From the NCBI RefSeq assembly GCF_002776575.1, contig NZ_CP022548.1, positions 821,001-885,000 of the forward strand: a stretch of DNA of 64,000 bases. The letters are read 5' to 3'. The translations under genes were made by a program, and so were the position numbers. The notes below the pieces were generated by a model that saw only the letters and a list, made by a program, of their open reading frames with translations, searched no databases and was not told the origin of the DNA. This document shows positions 61,573-64,000 of this stretch, one piece after another; within the stretch, counting starts at the first letter, position 1; the number at the start of each line of letters is the position of its first letter. The stretch is from Sphingorhabdus sp. YGSMI21 (GTDB lineage Bacteria > Pseudomonadota > Alphaproteobacteria > Sphingomonadales > Sphingomonadaceae).

Positions 61573-62748
61573 CTAATGCACGATGCCGGCCGCCTTGAGC
61601 GTGGCGATCTGTTCTGCGGTGAAGCCGAGTTCGCCCAGCAGGGAGCCGGTATCGGCCCCTTCCGTCTTCAGCGTGGCCGCAGCCGAGGGGCGGGTGCCGT
61701 TCATTTCGATCGGCAGGGCCGGCAGCCTGGTCTGCGTGCCATCGACCAGGGTCACGTCTTCCAGCCCGCCACTGGCCGTCAGGTGCGGATCATCGAACAT
61801 GTCCTCGGGGCGTGCGATGGGGGCAAAAGGCAGGCCGGTGCCGTCCAGCAGGGCGATCAGATCATCGCGCCTGTAGGTCGCCACCAGCTCGCGGATCTGC
61901 GGCATGATCCGGTCGCGCGCGGCCACACGATTGTTGTTCTCGCGAATGCTTTCGTCGGCCCATAGTTCGTCCAGCGCGAAGAGCTTGCAGAATTTCTCCC
62001 ATAGAGCGTCGGTGACCACGCCGATGAATATCGGATCATCCTTTGTCTGGAACACATCGTAAATCGCCCAGGCCGAAATCCGTGCGGGCATCGGGTCGGC
62101 AGCTTTTCCGGTGACCGCCTTCTGCGCCATATGCTGGCCGATCAGATAGACGGTGGTCTCGAACAGCGAGCTTTGTACTTTCTGCCCCTTGCCGGTGCGA
62201 TGGCGTTCCTCGACGGCAGCAAGAATGGCAATGACGCCGAACATCCCGCCGGTCACGTCGATGACGCTGGAACCGGCGCGCAACGGCTGGCCGGGAGGCC
62301 CCGTCATATAGGCAAGTCCGCCCATCATCTGCGCAACCTCATCGAGCGCCGTGCGGTTTTCATAGGGACCGGGAAGAAAGCCTTTTTCCGAACAGTAGAT
62401 CAGACGCTCGTTTTTTTCGGACAGCGCCTCATAGCCGAGTCCGAGACGGTCCATCGCGCCGGGACGGTAATTTTCGATCAGGATATCGGCGTCCGAGACC
62501 AGTTTTCGCGCGATAGCCAGCCCTTCCGGATCCTTCAGATTGAGCGAGATGCTCTGCTTGTGCCGGTTATACATCGGGAAATAGCCCGATCCCGAGCCGA
62601 CCAGATTGCGGGTCCGGTCGCCGCCGATCGGTTCGACACGGATCACGTCCGCGCCCAGCGAGGCGAGAATCGCGCCGACCGCCGGCCCCATCACCATATG
62701 GGTGAATTCGATGACTTTCAGGCCTGCAAGGGGAGTCGGTTGGTTCAT
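61573..62748 (-). CDS. CaiB/BaiF (class III) CoA-transferase
   Basis: The 391-residue protein has class III CoA-transferase parts: GPAVGAILASLGADVIRVEP, the NRHKQSISLNLKDPEG segment and the region with the catalytic Asp (family position near LDEVAQMMGGLAYMTG). Such enzymes move CoA between carboxylic acids. Its start overlaps the stop of the HMG-CoA-lyase-like gene (ATGA), so the two are translated together. With lyase and aconitase-like genes upstream, a short-chain branched acid pathway is suggested. Confidence 0.9.
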   Translation of the reverse strand: MNQPTPLAGLKVIEFTHMVMGPAVGAILASLGADVIRVEPIGGDRTRNLVGSGSGYFPMYNRHKQSISLNLKDPEGLAIARKLVSDADILIENYRPGAMDRLGLGYEALSEKNERLIYCSEKGFLPGPYENRTALDEVAQMMGGLAYMTGPPGQPLRAGSSVIDVTGGMFGVIAILAAVEERHRTGKGQKVQSSLFETTVYLIGQHMAQKAVTGKAADPMPARISAWAIYDVFQTKDDPIFIGVVTDALWEKFCKLFALDELWADESIRENNNRVAARDRIMPQIRELVATYRRDDLIALLDGTGLPFAPIARPEDMFDDPHLTASGGLEDVTLVDGTQTRLPALPIEMNGTRPSAAATLKTEGADTGSLLGELGFTAEQIATLKAAGIVH

Positions 62749-63677
62749 GCTGCTGCTTTCTCAAATCCAAGGGGAAGGCCTGCGTCTGGGGTGAAGCCGT
62801 ACAGGGGCTCGCCGGGAAGCGCTTGGGCCACGATATCACGCACTTTGAGCAATTTTTCCAGATCGATACCGGTGTCGATGCCCATCGCTTCCAGCATGAA
62901 CACCAGGTCTTCGGTCACGATATTGCCCGAAGCACCCGGCGCGAACGGACATCCGCCAAGGCCACCGAGCGAACTGTCGAAGGTGGTGATTCCTTCAGTC
63001 AGGCCGGCCATGACATTTGCCAGGCCCAACCCCCGCGTGTTGTGGAGATGCAATGTATTGAGCTTGTCCGCGCCGATTGCCGCCTTCACCTTGCGCACCA
63101 GCCGCGTCACTTGCGCGGGATTGGCATAGCCGGTGGTATCGGAGAGGCCGCATTCGGCGACACCGGCCTCCATCGCCGCTTCAGCCAGGCGGACGATCTG
63201 GTCGTCCGGCACAGACCCCTCGAGCGTGCAGCCGAAAGCGGTCGACAGGCCGACTTCGAAATGGGGGCGCTGGCCCTCGGGCTGCTGCGCGACCAGATCG
63301 GCGATGCCCCTGATCTCCGCCAGCATCGCCGGATGATCTTTGCGGACATTGTTGATCGAGTGGGTTTCCGACATGGAAAAGGGGATCGACATCTTATCAA
63401 CACCGCAGGCGATGGCGCGCTCGGCGCCCTTCAGATTGGGTATCAGCGCCACCACGTCGAGATTCGGGATGGTCTTGGCAAAAGCGACAATCTCCGCCGT
63501 ATCGGCCATCTGCGGGAGCAGCGAAGGCGGCACGAAGCTGCCGACCTCGATCTCGCTCACGCCAGCCTCTGCTTCGGCCCGGATCCAGGCCTTTTTCGCT
63601 TCGGTTGCCATGACACGATCCACGCTTTGCAGGCCGTCGCGCGGCCCGACTTCGCTGATCGTCACGGATTTGCTCAT
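62745..63677 (-). CDS. Hydroxymethylglutaryl-CoA lyase-like enzyme
   Basis: The start at 63677 (MSKSVTISEVGPRDGLQ) has AGGAG 7 bases upstream. The 310-residue TIM-barrel protein carries GPRDGLQ (catalytic Arg-Asp), the metal His pair LHLHNTRG and the signature GGLGGCPFAPGASGN with the catalytic Cys. Cleavage of HMG-CoA or a related 3-hydroxy-3-methyl acyl-CoA is expected. Start and stop overlap the neighbours by 4 bases, so this is an operon of at least three genes. With a CoA-transferase, another substrate such as citramalyl-CoA is possible. Confidence 0.9.
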   Translation of the reverse strand: MSKSVTISEVGPRDGLQSVDRVMATEAKKAWIRAEAEAGVSEIEVGSFVPPSLLPQMADTAEIVAFAKTIPNLDVVALIPNLKGAERAIACGVDKMSIPFSMSETHSINNVRKDHPAMLAEIRGIADLVAQQPEGQRPHFEVGLSTAFGCTLEGSVPDDQIVRLAEAAMEAGVAECGLSDTTGYANPAQVTRLVRKVKAAIGADKLNTLHLHNTRGLGLANVMAGLTEGITTFDSSLGGLGGCPFAPGASGNIVTEDLVFMLEAMGIDTGIDLEKLLKVRDIVAQALPGEPLYGFTPDAGLPLGFEKAAA

Positions 63678-64000
63678 CTGTTTGCTCCTAGATATATCCA
63701 CGGTCGCATGGCGCGGTCAGCCTGCTGCCATGCGGTGATTTCATCGGCCATTTTCAGGCTGAGATCGATAGCGTCCAGTCCTTCCAGCAGCATCGCCTTT
63801 GCCTCGGCCTCAATCGGGAAGCTCCAGATTTGGCCGTCGGCGGTTGCGATGGTCTGGGCACGCAGGTCGACGGTGACCGCTGCACCGGACCGTTCGATCG
63901 TCGTGATCGCAGCGGCATCCAATATCGCTGGCAGGATTCCGTTGCGCACGCAATTTCCGGCAAAAATGGGCGCGAAGCTTTGCGCGATCACCGCGCGGAA
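63674..64000 (-). CDS. leuD: 3-isopropylmalate dehydratase small subunit-like, C-terminal part
   Basis: The frame runs beyond the window end, so only the last 108 residues are seen. The family stretch RAVIAQSFAPIFAGNCVRNG (close to the SFADIFRGNC..NGLLP of LeuD) marks the aconitase swivel domain. The stop overlaps the HMG-CoA-lyase-like gene start (ATGA). Membership of a CoA-transferase/lyase operon raises the possibility of an isomerase for another acid, such as citramalate, rather than leucine synthesis; leuC is not visible. Confidence 0.85.
   Translation of the reverse strand, partial: FRAVIAQSFAPIFAGNCVRNGILPAILDAAAITTIERSGAAVTVDLRAQTIATADGQIWSFPIEAEAKAMLLEGLDAIDLSLKMADEITAWQQADRAMRPWIYLGANR

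Overview
The window is one continuous stretch of a high-GC alphaproteobacterial chromosome. The most likely order is Sphingomonadales, close to Sphingopyxis, Sphingorhabdus or Parasphingorhabdus. This placement is an inference from gene content: the CtrA-inhibitor gene sciP (DUF1153), an NAD-type glutamate dehydrogenase of about 1,560 residues, L21 with a long Ala/Lys tail, a Mg-type HemB, the alphaproteobacterial form of SerC followed by SerA, hisZ next to purA, an ABA4-like protein, and several conserved proteins of unknown function typical of the group. No 16S rRNA is present. Almost all of it reads as vertically inherited housekeeping DNA with tight gene packing and many 4-base start/stop overlaps.

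Layout. 1-4.1 kb: end of an M23 endopeptidase, then hemB, an acetyltransferase, a gamma-carbonic anhydrase and a methyltransferase. 4.1-8.3 kb: a lipoprotein, rplU-rpmA with promoter and terminator, an acetyltransferase, a PF10118 protein and trmB. 8.3-15.6 kb: a secreted protein of unknown function, metK, lnt, a VOC protein, and a TetR regulator divergent from a second PF10118 paralogue. 15.7-17.7 kb: a LytS/LytTR-type two-component pair. 17.7-22.3 kb: an outer-membrane barrel protein, a vanadium-haloperoxidase-like Tat lipoprotein and a TonB-dependent receptor, all on the minus strand. 22.5-23.9 kb: an AT-rich insertion bounded by a 46-bp perfect direct repeat, holding a HEPN-type gene, a 61-residue gene and a broken IS1595-type transposase. 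24-30 kb: a helix-turn-helix protein, an APC-like permease, pheA, membrane-anchored cytochrome c, a LOG-family protein, an extensin-like protein and a PepSY protein. 30-35.6 kb: serC-serA-hisZ-purA. 35.6-43.2 kb (minus strand): two solute carriers, aroC, fabI, a YihY protein, a DnaJ-type chaperone and an ABA4-like protein. 43.3-47.4 kb: pdxH with a PhzF protein, a serine hydrolase, a small membrane protein and mnmA. 47.5-48.8 kb: sciP and a GlsB/YeaQ protein. 49-54.9 kb: an RND efflux operon ending in a DUF445 gene. 54.9-61.1 kb: the large glutamate dehydrogenase and a PAS_5 protein. 61.4 kb: tRNA-Thr(CGT). 61.6-64 kb: a CoA-transferase, an HMG-CoA-lyase-like enzyme and the end of a leuD-like gene, all overlapping.

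The region that stands out is the 1.4-kb insertion at 22.5-23.9 kb. It has clearly lower GC than its surroundings, is bounded by direct repeats, contains a broken transposase with a translationally coupled small gene, and carries an otherwise intact gene with the R-N-x3-H signature of HEPN ribonucleases. It may be a small defence-type cargo unit. Other points of interest are a pair of PF10118 'metal-dependent hydrolase' paralogues whose residues look like a ferritin-type diiron site, an RND pump with an extra two-helix insertion, a candidate LytTR tandem operator, a candidate serC leader RNA, and the vanadium-haloperoxidase-like gene coupled to a barrel protein. No rRNA operon, CRISPR array, prophage or complete insertion sequence was found.
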